From: CAVRZY01 sp963725415
Lineage (GTDB): Bacteria > Acidobacteriota > Terriglobia > Bryobacterales > Bryobacteraceae
Direction of reading: 5' to 3'
Length of the DNA stretch: 17,486 nucleotides
Assembly: GCA_963725415.1 (NCBI GenBank)
Contig: CAVRZY010000101.1
Location: forward strand, 1 to 17,486
Numbering within the stretch: position 1 is the stretch's first letter; every line of letters begins with the position of its first letter. Positions 8,013 through 15,686 of the stretch are shown one piece after another. The notes below the pieces were generated by a model. The model was not told where the DNA came from. It ran no database searches and was given only the letters and a program-made list of their open reading frames with translations. Made by a program: the position numbers and the translations under genes.

Positions 8013-8827
8013 CGGCTCAACACCGTCCGCAGCCCGGTGTGCGCGGCCCAGGTCAGCGCCGAGCAGCCCACCAGCGCGATCACCATCAGGGCCGCCTTCC
8101 TCCCGCGCCAGCCGGCCATGCCGCGCAAGAACACCATCGCCAGGTAAAGAGCCCAGGTGGCCAGCGAAATCACGATTCGCGGATCGCCGATCCAGCGCGG
8201 GCCGGCCTCGATCGAGGCCCAGGTGCTTCCGGCGATGACCGCCAGCGTGATGAACACAAACCCCAGCGCCATGGCCTTCGTCATTAGCTCATCCAGCGTT
8301 CCCAGCGGCGGGAGGCGATCGAAGGAGGGGCTCGGCTTCTTGCTTTTCAGTTGCCGCTCGCGGATCAGGTACAGGAGGGAAGCCACGGCGGTCAGAAGCA
8401 AGGTGGCATAACCCACCAGGACCAGAAAAACGTGCACGATCAGCCAGGCGTTGCGCACCGTGGCATCCGTCCAGCGGGCCGGCGGACTTTTCAGCCCGCC
8501 CATCAGCGTCAGTACGAAAACCAGCGGAAAAATGAAGACGCTCAGACTCTCGAACCGATAGCGCCAGTAAACGAACAGGAACAGCAGCGCAATCAGGAAG
8601 GCGCACAGCGTGACCGATTGGTAAAAGTCGTTGGCCGGGAAGTGTCCGGTGGCCACCCCTTCTTCAACGATTGAAACCAGTTGCAGGATGACGCCAGTGT
8701 AGAAGGCCCCCAGGGCCACTGGGAAGATGCTGGTTCGCCGTCGCAGTGCGGTCAGCAGGGCGTGCACCAGCCCCAGCGAATACAGGGCCACGGCAAGACG
8801 CGCCCACACAACACTCGTCGGATACAT
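8009..8827 (-). CDS. CcsA/HemX-like cytochrome c assembly membrane protein
   Basis: A 272-residue inner-membrane protein with about eight hydrophobic segments (near 5-28, 35-55, 70-88, 94-112, 126-155, 187-205, 219-236 and 245-262). Length and topology match the CcsA/HemX branch of the cytochrome c assembly family, and linkage to hemA as in hemX-hemA operons supports it. The Trp-rich periplasmic loop between segments 6 and 7 is degenerate (W203, W212, D215; WIGDP in place of a full WWD motif). This fits HemX, which modulates HemA levels, better than a heme-handling CcsA. Histidines at 22, 132 and 263 could be heme ligands. Its stop overlaps the hemA start (ATGA), and it is the first gene of the operon. 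No strong ribosome site is visible. Confidence 0.85.
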   Translation of the reverse strand: MYPTSVVWARLAVALYSLGLVHALLTALRRRTSIFPVALGAFYTGVILQLVSIVEEGVATGHFPANDFYQSVTLCAFLIALLFLFVYWRYRFESLSVFIFPLVFVLTLMGGLKSPPARWTDATVRNAWLIVHVFLVLVGYATLLLTAVASLLYLIRERQLKSKKPSPSFDRLPPLGTLDELMTKAMALGFVFITLAVIAGSTWASIEAGPRWIGDPRIVISLATWALYLAMVFLRGMAGWRGRKAALMVIALVGCSALTWAAHTGLRTVLSR

Positions 8828-8861
8828 GAAACGGCCGGCTCGGGAAGAGGCTGAACCTCTT

Positions 8862-8892
8862 AGTATAGCGCGAGTTAGCAGCTCGTAGACAA
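8862..8892 (-). promoter_or_regulatory. Candidate promoter of the heme operon
   Basis: On the minus strand TTGTCT (8892-8887) and TATACT (8867-8862) stand 19 bases apart, about 35 bases before the ATG at 8827. The -10 match is good and the spacing is slightly long. No operator or riboswitch-like structure is evident in the short leader. Confidence 0.38.
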
Positions 8893-8917
8893 AGTCTGGC
8901 AGAGCGGTCGGCGGAGG

Positions 8918-9014
8918 GAATTTCGGGGACAGGCGACGAAACTCCCCCGCGGCTAAGTGCCCTGGTTGAATGGCCGCCTCGAGAACGGAGTTTCGTCGCC
9001 TGTCCCCGAAATTC
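8918..9014. repeat. Perfect 28-bp inverted repeat, REP-like family copy 2
   Basis: The left arm 8918-8945 is identical to the reverse complement of the right arm 8987-9014 (28 of 28 bases; core CGGGGACAGGCGACGAAA). The loop is 41 bases and holds a smaller GCGGC/GCCGC stem. The arms resemble the left arm of the palindrome at 2270-2333. The GGGGACAG core recalls extragenic palindromes associated with IS200-like/RAYT transposases; that link is from general knowledge, and no transposase is present here. Confidence 0.85.
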
Positions 9015-9100
9015 GCGCATTGTGACTTTATCGACGGGCTGTTAGCTCGATGCGGCTGGGCCGCCTTCAGCCGCTGAGGGCTGACAGCTATCCTAGAATC

Positions 9101-9817
9101 ATGGACAAGTTTCTGGATGGTAAAGCTGCGATTGTGACCGGCGCGACTCGGGGCATCGGGCGCGCCATTGCGGAGGCGCTGTTGCGGTCAGGAGCCTCGG
9201 TGGCTATTTGCGGGCGCTCGGCGGATGGGGTCCGGCAGGCGGTCGAGGAGCTCGGGCAACCGAGTGGCGGCAAGCTGATCGGGACGGCGGCCGACGTCGG
9301 GCAACCGGACCAAGTGCAGGCTCTGTTCCGGCTGGCGGAGGAACAGCTCGGCGGTCTGGACATCCTGGTCAACAACGCCGGGATTGGACTGTTCCGCCCG
9401 GTCGCCGACCTGACCTTGGAGGAGTGGCGCCGCACCATCGCCACCAATCTCAGCGGCGTGTTCTACTGCTGCCGCGAGGCCATGCCACGGTTCCGCCAGC
9501 GCGGGGGCGGATTCGTGATCAACATCAGCAGCCTGGCGGGTAGAAACGCCATCGCGGGCGGCGCTGCCTACAACGCCTCGAAATTCGGCCTGAACGGTTT
9601 CAGCGAGGCCATGATGCTGGACCACCGCTACGAGGGCGTGCGCGTCTGCTACATCATGCCAGGCAGCGTCGATACGGAGTTTGGCACGCACACGCGCGGC
9701 TCGGACTGGATGATCGCCCCGGCCGACGTTGCCGAAGTGGTGCTCGCCGTCCTCAGGATGCCGGATAGAACCCTGATCAGCCGCGTCGAAATCCGCCCCA
9801 CCAAACCCAAGAAGTGA
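9101..9817 (+). CDS. Short-chain dehydrogenase/reductase (SDR)
   Basis: A 238-residue classical SDR, an NAD(P)-dependent oxidoreductase of the cytosol. The cofactor motif TGATRGIG is at 13-20, NNAG at 91-94, the catalytic serine is in INISS (S143/S144), and YNASK gives Tyr157 and Lys161. GRS at 38-40 after the second strand is compatible with NADP preference but not decisive. The substrate is unknown. The frame is open upstream to 9050, but ATG 9101 gives the standard SDR N-terminus MDKFLDGKAAIVTG. There is no Shine-Dalgarno; TATCCT lies 6 bases before the ATG, so a leaderless transcript is conceivable. It converges on the glycyl radical enzyme gene with 16 bases between stops, so it is probably not part of that operon. 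Confidence 0.92.
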   Translation: MDKFLDGKAAIVTGATRGIGRAIAEALLRSGASVAICGRSADGVRQAVEELGQPSGGKLIGTAADVGQPDQVQALFRLAEEQLGGLDILVNNAGIGLFRPVADLTLEEWRRTIATNLSGVFYCCREAMPRFRQRGGGFVINISSLAGRNAIAGGAAYNASKFGLNGFSEAMMLDHRYEGVRVCYIMPGSVDTEFGTHTRGSDWMIAPADVAEVVLAVLRMPDRTLISRVEIRPTKPKK

Positions 9818-9833
9818 ACCTGGCTACTGACGT

Positions 9834-12191
9834 TCAGAACCCGGTCTGTTCGGTGCGGGCGATGATCTCGTTTTGGAGCGGGATGGTGAGGTCGCAGAAA
9901 TAATCGCTGTAGCCGGCCACGCGGACGATCAGGTCGCGGTATTTCTCGGGCTCCTTCTGCGCCGCGCGCAGGGTCTCGGCGGTTACCACGTTGAACTGGA
10001 TGTGGTGCCCGTCCAGCTTGAAATAGGTGCGCACCAGGTGGGCCAGGTGAGTGAGGCCGTCCTCGCCTTTGAGGATGTGGGGAGTGAACTTCTGGTTGAG
10101 CAGCGTGCCGCCCGTCCGCGCGTGATCCATTCTTGAGGCTGACTGGATCACCGCCGTGGGCCCGCAGCGGTCCACGCCCTGCACCGGAGAGATGCCGTCG
10201 GAGAGCGGCTCGAAGGCCTTGCGCCCGTCGGGAGTGGCGCCGGTCAGCGACCCAAAATAGACGTGGCAGGTAGTCGAGAGATAGTTCACGCGATAGGTCC
10301 CGCCGCGCGTGTTCTTCCGGCCGTTGACTTCGTCATAGAACGCATTGAAAACGTCCACAAGGATGCCGTCGGCGTAGTCCTGATCGTTGCCGTACTTGGG
10401 CGTTCTGTTCCACAGCAGCAGGCGCGTTCTCTCGTGCCCCTCAAAGTTCGCCTTCATGGCCTCCAGCAATTCGGTCATGGTAAGCGTCTTCCGATCGAAT
10501 ACGTGGCACTTGATGGCGGACAGGCAGTCGGTGCAGGTACCCGGCGCGACCCCCATGATGTAAGTGGTGTTGTAGCGCGGTCCGCCGTTGTGGTAATCCC
10601 TTCCGTTGGCGATGCAGTCCTCGACCAATAGGGAAAGGAAGGGCGCCGGCATGTGACGCGCGTACAGCCGCTCGATGACGTTGCTGCCTTTCACCTTGAT
10701 GTCGATGAAGTGGTGGAGCTGCTGGCGGAAGGCCGCAAACACCTCCTCGTAAGAGCGGAAGTTCGAGGGCTCGCCGGTCTGGACGCCGATCGTCTTGCCG
10801 GTGCACGGATCGACGCCGTTGTTCAGAGCGATCTCGATCACCTTGGGCAGGTTGAAGTAGCCGGTGAGGATGTAAGCTTCCTTGCCGAAGGCGCCCGTTT
10901 CCACGCAGCCCGAAGTCCCACCCATGCGCGCGTCTTCAATGGACTTGCCCTGGCGCAGGAGTTCCTCAACCACCAGGTCAGCATTGAAGATGGAAGGCTG
11001 GCCCCAGCCTTGGCGCACGATCTCCAGGCCGCGCTTCAGGAAGCGGTCGGGGTTCTTCTTGCTGAGCTGGAGATTGGAAGAGGGCTGCAAAAGCCGCATC
11101 TCGTCGATGACGTCGAGGATCAGGTAGGTGACCTCATTAACGGCCGACGAGCCGTCGGGCGCCAGCCCGCCGTTGTTGATGTTGGCGAAATCGGTATAGG
11201 TTCCGCTCTCGGCAGCGGTGACGCCGACTTTGGGCGGGGCCGGCTGATTGTTGAACTTCACCCAGAAGCACTGGAGGAGTTCTTGGGCCAGCTCGCGGGT
11301 CAGCGTGCCGTCTTCGAGTCCTTTCTTATAGAACGGGTAGAGGTGCTGGTCCAGCCGGCCGGGGCAGAAGGAGTCCCACCCGTTCAGCTCGGTGATGACG
11401 GCGAGGTGAACAAACCAGTAGGCCTGTAGGGCCTCCCAGAAGTCGCGCGGCGCATGCGCCGGGACGCGGCTACAGATTTCGGCGATCCTCTCCAGTTCGG
11501 CCCTTCGCTGCGCGTTCTGCTCGGCGGTAGCCATCTCGCGAACTTTCTCGGCGTGACGCTGGGCAAAGCGGATCACCGCGCCGGCGGCGATGGACATCGC
11601 CTTCAGCTCCTGCTGCTTGTCATAGGCCTCCGGGTCGTTGAAGAAATCCAGGCGCGCGAGGCTGGCCTCGATATCCGCTTGCAGGTCCAACAGGCCCTTG
11701 CGATAGATCACATCGCCGAGCACGGTGTGTCCCGGCGCACGCTGCTCCATGAACTCCGTGTAGATGCCGGCCTCGTAAGCGTCTTTCCAAGCCGGTTCCA
11801 TCTCGCGGAAGATGCGGTCGCGCACGCTGCGGCCCTGCCAGAAGGGAATGATCTGCTCCTGCTGGATCCTTCTGGCCTCCGGGTCCACGCGGTAGGAGGT
11901 CTTCTCGCGGGAGTTCAGGATGTCGAAGTCCTGGAGGCTGTGGCAGCACAGCTCGGGGAAGGTGGGCGTGGCCTTGGGAGCGGGCCCGCGCTCGCCTACG
12001 ATCAGTTCCCCGTCCCCGATGCAGATGGTCTTGCGCTCCATCAGATACCGAAGGGCGCGGGCGCGGCGCACGGGCTGCGAGACCGGCTCGCACTGCCTGT
12101 AGAATTCGGTGAGGAGTGCGGCGCGCTCGATGGAGAGCCACGGTTTCGCGTCCAGGCTCGACTGCCGCAAGCGTGCGACTCGTTCGTTCAT
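9834..12191 (-). CDS. hypD: Glycyl radical enzyme, probable trans-4-hydroxy-L-proline dehydratase
   Basis: A full-length 785-residue PFL-like glycyl radical enzyme. The thiyl-radical motif is GGTSGCVETG with Cys429 and Glu431; the C-terminal radical site is RVAGYSDYF with Gly760. From memory, the residues reported around the substrate in the hydroxyproline dehydratase HypD of Clostridioides difficile are F152, H160, D278, S334, D339, F340, C434, E436, Y450, T645 and G765. Here F147, H155, D273, S329, D334, F335, C429, E431, Y445, T640 and G760 occupy exactly these places at a constant offset of five. HypD dehydrates trans-4-hydroxyproline to (S)-pyrroline-5-carboxylate in the cytosol and is oxygen-sensitive. 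A strong GGAGGG ribosome site lies inside the end of the activase gene, 3 bases upstream. No proC is adjacent. Other GCVE-type eliminases are the alternative. The symbol must not be confused with hydrogenase-maturation HypD. Confidence 0.85.
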   Translation of the reverse strand: MNERVARLRQSSLDAKPWLSIERAALLTEFYRQCEPVSQPVRRARALRYLMERKTICIGDGELIVGERGPAPKATPTFPELCCHSLQDFDILNSREKTSYRVDPEARRIQQEQIIPFWQGRSVRDRIFREMEPAWKDAYEAGIYTEFMEQRAPGHTVLGDVIYRKGLLDLQADIEASLARLDFFNDPEAYDKQQELKAMSIAAGAVIRFAQRHAEKVREMATAEQNAQRRAELERIAEICSRVPAHAPRDFWEALQAYWFVHLAVITELNGWDSFCPGRLDQHLYPFYKKGLEDGTLTRELAQELLQCFWVKFNNQPAPPKVGVTAAESGTYTDFANINNGGLAPDGSSAVNEVTYLILDVIDEMRLLQPSSNLQLSKKNPDRFLKRGLEIVRQGWGQPSIFNADLVVEELLRQGKSIEDARMGGTSGCVETGAFGKEAYILTGYFNLPKVIEIALNNGVDPCTGKTIGVQTGEPSNFRSYEEVFAAFRQQLHHFIDIKVKGSNVIERLYARHMPAPFLSLLVEDCIANGRDYHNGGPRYNTTYIMGVAPGTCTDCLSAIKCHVFDRKTLTMTELLEAMKANFEGHERTRLLLWNRTPKYGNDQDYADGILVDVFNAFYDEVNGRKNTRGGTYRVNYLSTTCHVYFGSLTGATPDGRKAFEPLSDGISPVQGVDRCGPTAVIQSASRMDHARTGGTLLNQKFTPHILKGEDGLTHLAHLVRTYFKLDGHHIQFNVVTAETLRAAQKEPEKYRDLIVRVAGYSDYFCDLTIPLQNEIIARTEQTGF

Positions 12192-12194
12192 CGC

Positions 12195-13118
12195 TTACCC
12201 TCCAATGCTGACCGTAAAACCCCTCTCTCTCAATTCTGCCGCAATCCGGTCGAGGTTGGCATCCGGGGCCGGCTCCAGACCGCCCACCCGGCAAGTGATG
12301 CCCAGGCGCCTGTACTTGTCGATTCCGATCCGGTGATACGGCAGCAGGTCGATGCGCCGGAGGCCGAGGCCCCAGACCAGGCCGGCCAGTTGACGGACTT
12401 GTTCCTCGCTATCGTTGGCGCCGGGGATGAGTGGAAGACGGATGATGACCAGCCGCCCAGACTCAACCAGGGCCTGGAGGTTCGACAGGATTAACTCGTT
12501 CGAGACGCCCGTATAGTAACGGTGCTTGTCAGGATCGATGAACTTCAAGTCGTAGAGTACGAGATCTGCGTGACGGCTGACGTGAAGTAGGACCTCCTGC
12601 GGAGCGAAGCCGCTGGTATCGAGGACGGTGTGAATCCGGCGATCACGAGAGGCCCGAAGGAGCGCCTCTGCGAACAGAGGCTGCGAGAGCGGCTCGCCGC
12701 CGGAGAGGGTGACGCCACCATTCGACTCGTCGAAGAAGGCCAGGTCACGCTCGATCTCCCGGAGCACCTCCGAAACCGTCATGCGGCGGCCGAACAGGTG
12801 GCGCGCTTCCGCCACGCAGGCCTCGGCGCAAGCGCCGCATCGGAGGCAAGCCGCGGAGGTGCGCACGGCGCCGTCCACCAAGGCCAGGGCTGCGTTAGGA
12901 CAGACGGCCAGGCAATCGCCGCAGCGCCGGCAGCGGTCCTCGAGATACATCAAGCTAGGCTGGAATTCCTGGCTCTCCGGGTTGTGGCACCACCAGCACT
13001 GAAGCGGACAACCTTTGAGGAAGACCGTGGTGCGGATGCCGGGGCCGTCGTGCAGCGAGAAGCGCATGATGTTGAACACCAGCCCGGAGGGCTCGGCGAC
13101 GGTCCCGCTCTGACTCAT
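12195..13118 (-). CDS. Glycyl radical enzyme activating protein (radical SAM)
   Basis: A 307-residue radical SAM activase that abstracts hydrogen from Gly760 of the enzyme encoded just downstream. The radical SAM cluster motif is CPLQCWWC (C37, C41, C44), preceded by the activase signature HDGPGIRTTVFLKG. Two ferredoxin-type inserts follow: CRRCGDCLAVC (C63, C66, C69, C73) and CLRCGACAEAC (C91, C94, C97, C101). This is the layout of activases for GCVE-type dehydratases and lyases, not of the shorter PFL activase. SGGEPLSQP at 139-147 binds S-adenosylmethionine. Its ATG overlaps the esterase stop (ATGA at 13115-13118), and its stop is 3 bases from the dehydratase ATG, so the three genes form one translationally coupled unit. 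Confidence 0.93.
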   Translation of the reverse strand: MSQSGTVAEPSGLVFNIMRFSLHDGPGIRTTVFLKGCPLQCWWCHNPESQEFQPSLMYLEDRCRRCGDCLAVCPNAALALVDGAVRTSAACLRCGACAEACVAEARHLFGRRMTVSEVLREIERDLAFFDESNGGVTLSGGEPLSQPLFAEALLRASRDRRIHTVLDTSGFAPQEVLLHVSRHADLVLYDLKFIDPDKHRYYTGVSNELILSNLQALVESGRLVIIRLPLIPGANDSEEQVRQLAGLVWGLGLRRIDLLPYHRIGIDKYRRLGITCRVGGLEPAPDANLDRIAAELRERGFTVSIGG

Positions 13119-15517
13119 GCTTGTGCCGCCGCTCCCTGACGGTCGCGGCTCGGAAGCGGTTTCCGAGCCACGCGCGGCTCGGGCTTGGGCGCTGGCGACG
13201 GAAGTGTGAACTCGAAGTCGCCCTGGACCGGAGTTTCAGCGGAGTTCTCGAACTCGTCGGTGGCCAGGACGGTCAGCTTATAGCGGCCGGGCGCGGGGTT
13301 GGGGAGCAGCCCGGTGAAGATGGCGTCGCCGGCCAGGGCGTCCCCGGCGAGGCCATCGTCGTTTAGCGGGATCTTCAGAATGCTGTCGCCGTTCCGCAGA
13401 GTCGCGGTGGTGGAACGGACGCGGCCGCCGTCGCGGATTCCCACCTCCAGGCGGTTCCAGCCGCTGACCTGCGCCCACAGCACTTGCGGCGGCGTACGGT
13501 CACGACCGGTGACGCGCACCTTGACCATTCCCTCCTTCAGGACGTGGTCCGGCTTGTTGGGGACCTGGTAGCGGACGAAGAACGGAATCTCGTGGCCTTC
13601 GGGGCAGGAACTGGAGATGAGGGGCAGCGAGATTTTGGCGGTGGCGCCCACATGATCGTAGTTGCTCCAGGGGTCTGAAAGGCGGAGCCTCAGATCGACG
13701 CAGGCGTCCGAAGTGAACAGCTCGACGGGGCGAAACGCGTCGCCGTCGGCAAGGGCGATGGCGATGGTTTCGCCGGGATTGGCCAGGCCGTCGGCGTTGC
13801 CGGCGCCCAAGGTCTTTTCAGCACGCTGGACGGCGCGCTCCCAAAGCGGCAGCTTGGCGCCGTCCACGATCCGGAAGTCAGCGAGCGCCGGCGCGTCGGG
13901 AAACAGCGGAATCTCCAGGGGGACCTCCGAAGAGGCGCTCTGGGCGTCCCGGAGTCGCACGCGCAGTTGAACGATCTCACGGTGGGCGTCGCTGACCAGC
14001 AACAGCACTTCTTCGGGGGCCAGGACGCGCTGGCCAGGGCCCAGCGTGGCCAACGAAAGGCTTCCCTGATTGATGACCACCTCCGGGTTGGGGGAGACGA
14101 TCCGGGCGGAGATTCCGCGCGCGGCGCGCGCACCCTTGTTCAGAATGGCGAGCTTAAGGCGCACGGGTTTGCCGGCGGTGGCCCAGGGCGCTCCAAGGAC
14201 GCGCCAGTCCGCTACAGTAAGCAACGGCTCGCCGGATTCCGAGATGCCGACCTCGTGCCGCGCGCCGTTGACCGCCAGGTGCAGCCTGCCGTTGCGGTCC
14301 GCGGTGCGGCGGAAGCGACGCACTTCACCGGTGTCAAGGTTCACGTCGGCGATTTCACAGGAGGCGGCGGGGCGGTAGGAGGCATCGGTGGTGATTCGCA
14401 GGTTGACCGAGGGCATCAGACCCCCGTCGGGCAGCCACTCGCGCACGCTGGATCGGAAACCGGAGCGGGAGACGTTCTCCAGCACGGTGAAGCCCGGCCG
14501 GTGCCGGTCGCTTGAGACCGAATAACCCCACACATCGAAGGTCGGGTAGACATCGGCGTGATGCCACAGAACGGGCCTGGGGAGCGGGATGCGGAAGGCC
14601 GCCATGTGGAAGCCCAGGGTCTTGGCCATGCCCGGCGTCCCGTGGTCCCAATCGAACTCCTCGTGCTCGTGGAAGGGCCGGGTGAAGTCCCAGATGAGGT
14701 TCATGCGGTGGTGGTACCAGCGGATGAAATCTTTCGAGCCCAGCACGATGCGGGTGCGCAGGCCCTCGTAATTGCGGTACAACTCGGTGTGCCGGTACTC
14801 GCTGGGGAAGCCGTTGGGACCCACGTAAAACTCCGAGGAACCCATGAAGTTCGAAGCGCTGCCCACCAGGTGGGGGTACTTGCCGGCGATCCAGAAGGAC
14901 ATGAAGCCGCCCATTGACAGGCCGGCCGTGGCGCGATGCTCGCGGTCGGCCAGGGTGCGGAAGTTGGCGTCGATGTAGCTCACCAGCTCCGGGAAGTACA
15001 GCGGGAATTGGCGGTAGGTTTCCACCGGGGAGATGTTGTAAGGCCGGGGATAATTCTCGCCGGGCGTGCGGGGGTTGTAACCATCCCACCGGACTACGAT
15101 GACGTCGTGCTGTCCGACGAAGGCCGCGATATTGTCGCCGCCGTAGTCGTCGCCCGCGTCGTAGCCGCGGCCCTCGCGCGGCGGTTGATTGTAGCGTTCG
15201 CTCCAGCCGTGGAAGAAGTAGATGACCGGATAGCGCTTGTCCTTGGCCCGTTCGTAATCCGGCGGCAGAAAGATGCGAAAGTTGCGCTCCTCGCCGAAGA
15301 CGTTGCTATAGTGCTTCAGGTCAAGAATGCGAGCCTGCGGAGCCGCCCAGGCCCAGGCCGCCAGAGCGAGAGAACTCCAAGAAGTGTCACCGAGCGAAGG
15401 AAGAGGACCGCTCGCGCCGCCGCTCCCGCAAGGTCGCGGCTCGGAACTGGCTTCCGAGCCGCGCGCGTCAGCAAGCGGGACTTTCTTAATGAGGCTCGCG
15501 CAATTGGGTGACAGCAC
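13115..15517 (-). CDS. Secreted esterase (CE1/esterase-D-like) with C-terminal beta domains
   Basis: The open frame is 800 residues. About 65-310 is an alpha/beta-hydrolase of the esterase-D/feruloyl-esterase type: oxyanion region YFFHGWSE (100-107), nucleophile Ser201 in GLSMGG, a probable acid D263 in GSKDF and His292 in WDHGTPGM. The remainder is beta-rich. About 665-770 matches an extracellular 'choice-of-anchor X'-like pattern (DDGLAGDALAGDAIFTG). A hydrophobic LALAAWAWAAPQ at 50-61 looks like the end of a signal peptide, but residues about 14-36 (ADARGSE...PRPCGSG) come from a dispersed repeat. The hydrophobic N-region (VLFLRSVTLLGVLSL) lies in another frame, so the true start is uncertain and a base may be missing near 15370. 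The C-terminal SRDRQGAAAQA is encoded by a second repeat copy. The gene is coupled to the activase by an ATGA overlap. The substrate is unknown. Confidence 0.85.
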   Translation of the reverse strand: MLSPNCASLIKKVPLADARGSEASSEPRPCGSGGASGPLPSLGDTSWSSLALAAWAWAAPQARILDLKHYSNVFGEERNFRIFLPPDYERAKDKRYPVIYFFHGWSERYNQPPREGRGYDAGDDYGGDNIAAFVGQHDVIVVRWDGYNPRTPGENYPRPYNISPVETYRQFPLYFPELVSYIDANFRTLADREHRATAGLSMGGFMSFWIAGKYPHLVGSASNFMGSSEFYVGPNGFPSEYRHTELYRNYEGLRTRIVLGSKDFIRWYHHRMNLIWDFTRPFHEHEEFDWDHGTPGMAKTLGFHMAAFRIPLPRPVLWHHADVYPTFDVWGYSVSSDRHRPGFTVLENVSRSGFRSSVREWLPDGGLMPSVNLRITTDASYRPAASCEIADVNLDTGEVRRFRRTADRNGRLHLAVNGARHEVGISESGEPLLTVADWRVLGAPWATAGKPVRLKLAILNKGARAARGISARIVSPNPEVVINQGSLSLATLGPGQRVLAPEEVLLLVSDAHREIVQLRVRLRDAQSASSEVPLEIPLFPDAPALADFRIVDGAKLPLWERAVQRAEKTLGAGNADGLANPGETIAIALADGDAFRPVELFTSDACVDLRLRLSDPWSNYDHVGATAKISLPLISSSCPEGHEIPFFVRYQVPNKPDHVLKEGMVKVRVTGRDRTPPQVLWAQVSGWNRLEVGIRDGGRVRSTTATLRNGDSILKIPLNDDGLAGDALAGDAIFTGLLPNPAPGRYKLTVLATDEFENSAETPVQGDFEFTLPSPAPKPEPRVARKPLPSRDRQGAAAQA
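13125..13176. repeat. Dispersed hairpin repeat, copy A (esterase 3' end)
   Basis: 52 bases matching 15416-15467 at 45 positions in the same orientation. It contains the inverted repeat GCTCGGAA/TTCCGAGC with a 5-base loop. It encodes the last residues of the esterase and stops 7 bases before the activase start codon. Confidence 0.8.
15416..15467. repeat. Dispersed hairpin repeat, copy B (esterase 5' end)
   Basis: Direct repeat of 13125-13176 (45 of 52 identical, no gaps). The hairpin core GCTCGGAA/TTCCGAGC is conserved while the loop differs (CTGGC here, GCGGT in the other copy), as expected of a structured element. Read on the minus strand it gives the arginine- and glycine-rich ARGSE...PRPCGSG peptide at the start of the esterase frame. 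Confidence 0.8.
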
Positions 15518-15549
15518 GCTGCCGAGGTGTGCGCGGGGTTCAGCCTGCC

Positions 15550-15571
15550 GCGTCGAGACTTGTCTCGACGC
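15550..15571. repeat. Perfect 10-bp hairpin
   Basis: GCGTCGAGAC, a TT spacer, then GTCTCGACGC: the arms are exact reverse complements. It is flanked by a second CAGCCTG/CAGGCTG pair, so a longer interrupted stem can form. Confidence 0.75.
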
Positions 15572-15597
15572 CAGCTCAGTTCAGGCTGCAACAACGT

Positions 15598-15619
15598 GTC
15601 TCGGCACGAATGCCGAGAC
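15598..15619. repeat. Perfect 9-bp hairpin
   Basis: GTCTCGGCA, loop CGAA, then TGCCGAGAC. It shares a GTCTCG core with the hairpin 27 bases to the left, suggesting a paired structured element. Confidence 0.75.
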
Positions 15620-15686
15620 GGAGCCGGAGAGGCTGCGCCACAAGGTCAACAGTGCCGTCGGCACTCGGCATGATGAGAAATCCGGG

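Larger units (their letters stand above)
8828..9100. other. Divergent intergenic region
   Basis: This lies between the heme operon (minus) and the dehydrogenase (plus). It holds a candidate heme-operon promoter near 8862-8892, a perfect long inverted repeat at 8918-9014, and a TATCCTAGAAT stretch (9089-9099) immediately before the dehydrogenase ATG. No gene is supported. Confidence 0.6.
15518..15686. other. Hairpin-rich spacer between receptor and esterase genes
   Basis: Gene-free spacer with two perfect hairpins (15550-15571 and 15598-15619), an outer CAGCCTG/CAGGCTG pair (15541-15547 and 15582-15588) around the first, and a 15-base palindrome at 15651-15665 just past the receptor stop. None is followed by a T-tract on the minus strand, so I do not call an intrinsic terminator. 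Confidence 0.6.

Noticed and set aside
8918..9014. CRISPR unit or insertion sequence ends
   Set aside because: There is no repeated repeat-spacer unit and no transposase frame in or beside the inverted repeat; the loop is only 41 bases.
9834..12191. Annotation as pyruvate formate-lyase
   Set aside because: It has the single-cysteine GCVE motif of dehydratases and lyases, not the adjacent Cys-Cys pair of pyruvate formate-lyase, and its activase carries two extra ferredoxin-type clusters.
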